From Aselliscus stoliczkanus (Eukaryota > Chordata > Mammalia > Chiroptera > Hipposideridae): 64,000 bases of DNA. The translations under genes and the position numbers were made by a program. The notes beneath the pieces were generated by a model. The model was not told the origin of the DNA. It worked only from the letters and a program-made list of their open reading frames with translations, and did no database searches. Location of the stretch: the NCBI GenBank assembly GCA_033961575.1, contig CM066727.1, forward strand, positions 86,488,501-86,552,500, read 5' to 3'. Positions 63,434-64,000 of the stretch are shown one piece after another; the stretch's first letter is position 1, and the number at the start of each line of letters is the position of its first letter.

Positions 63434-64000
63434 GGGAATAGAAGGGAACTTACTCAAAACTGTAAAAGGACATGCATGAAAAACCTACAGCTAATGTCAT
63501 TCTTAATGGTGAAAAACTGAAAGCTTTTCCCCAAAGATTACAAGCAAGATAAGGATGTACACTCTTGCCAGTTCTATTCCACAGTGTACTAGAAATTCTA
63601 GTCAGGATATTTAGGTAAAATAAAAAGAAAAGAAAGGCACTCAAAATGGAAAAGAAAAAGTAAAACTATGTGTATTTGCTGATAATAGGGTCATAAATAT
63701 ACAAAATACTAAAGAATAGTTAAAAAACTATTATAACAAGCAAGTGTAGCGACATTGCAGTATAGAAGATCAGAATTTAAAAAATATGCTGTATTTCTAT
63801 ACACTAATGATGAATAATATGAAAATTCAATTAAGAAAATAATTCCACTTACAGGAGCACCACAGAGAATAAAATACTTAGGAATAGATTCAACCAAGAA
63901 AGTGCAATACTTATCCCCTGAAACCTAAATAACATTGATGAAAGAAACTAAGAAAAATCCATTGTCATGGATTGAAAGACTTAATATTGCTAAGATGGCA
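63434..64000 (+). mobile_element. LINE-1 ORF2 fragment running off the window
   Basis: 'aaaacctacagctaatgtca' followed by 'ttcttaatggtgaaaaactg' and 'gataaggatgtacactcttg' are ORF2 reverse-transcriptase text. Stops and small indels interrupt it; it continues past 64,000. Confidence 0.85.

Overview
The window is mammalian nuclear DNA, most likely from a rhinolophoid bat. This is inferred from its active SINE families: tRNA-derived elements starting GGGCCGGCCGAGTGG, and longer relatives whose tails end in CCCCAATAAAATCTT. I recall both from Rhinolophus/Hipposideros-type genomes but cannot check this here. Genes are sparse and split into exons with good splice signals; the rest is mostly LINE-1, SINE, MIR and old LTR sequence.

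Layout. (1) About 0.3-7.0 kb: an old MaLR-type LTR, then a complete-looking KRAB C2H2 zinc-finger gene of the ZNF705/ZNF596 type (KRAB-A, KRAB-B, linker exon, eight-finger exon). Decayed fingers and a composite SINE lie behind its stop codon. (2) About 9.2-32.1 kb: a direct tandem segmental duplication (unit 1 about 9,195-19,675; unit 2 about 19,680-32,110). Each unit carries one intact five-exon FAM90A gene (predicted 455 and 457 aa) and, 1.3 kb downstream of it, the same decayed exon of COG6. (3) About 31.7-60.9 kb: the rest of that COG6 copy, an intron-bearing pseudogene with seven recognisable exons broken by stop codons and frameshifts and spread over 29 kb by repeat-filled introns. (4) 61-64 kb: AT-rich repeat-derived DNA ending inside a LINE-1 fragment.

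How it fits together. ZNF705 and FAM90A genes are also neighbours in human (12p13.31 and 8p23.1), so the left half looks like conserved synteny with an independent local FAM90A duplication. The COG6 exon links the array to the pseudogene: its single-base frameshift is the same in both units, so COG6 decay came before the tandem duplication. The two units act as filled/empty references for each other and resolve several insertions: a 73-bp mariner MITE, two SINEs and an L1 in unit 1; a 1.2-kb nested insertion and a 1.75-kb L1 with probable 3' transduction in unit 2. Identity between units is about 99% over the FAM90A promoter and first exons but only about 88-90% in the outer flanks, which suggests gene conversion.

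No prokaryotic features, CRISPR arrays, tRNA genes or rRNA genes were seen. All alignments were made by eye.
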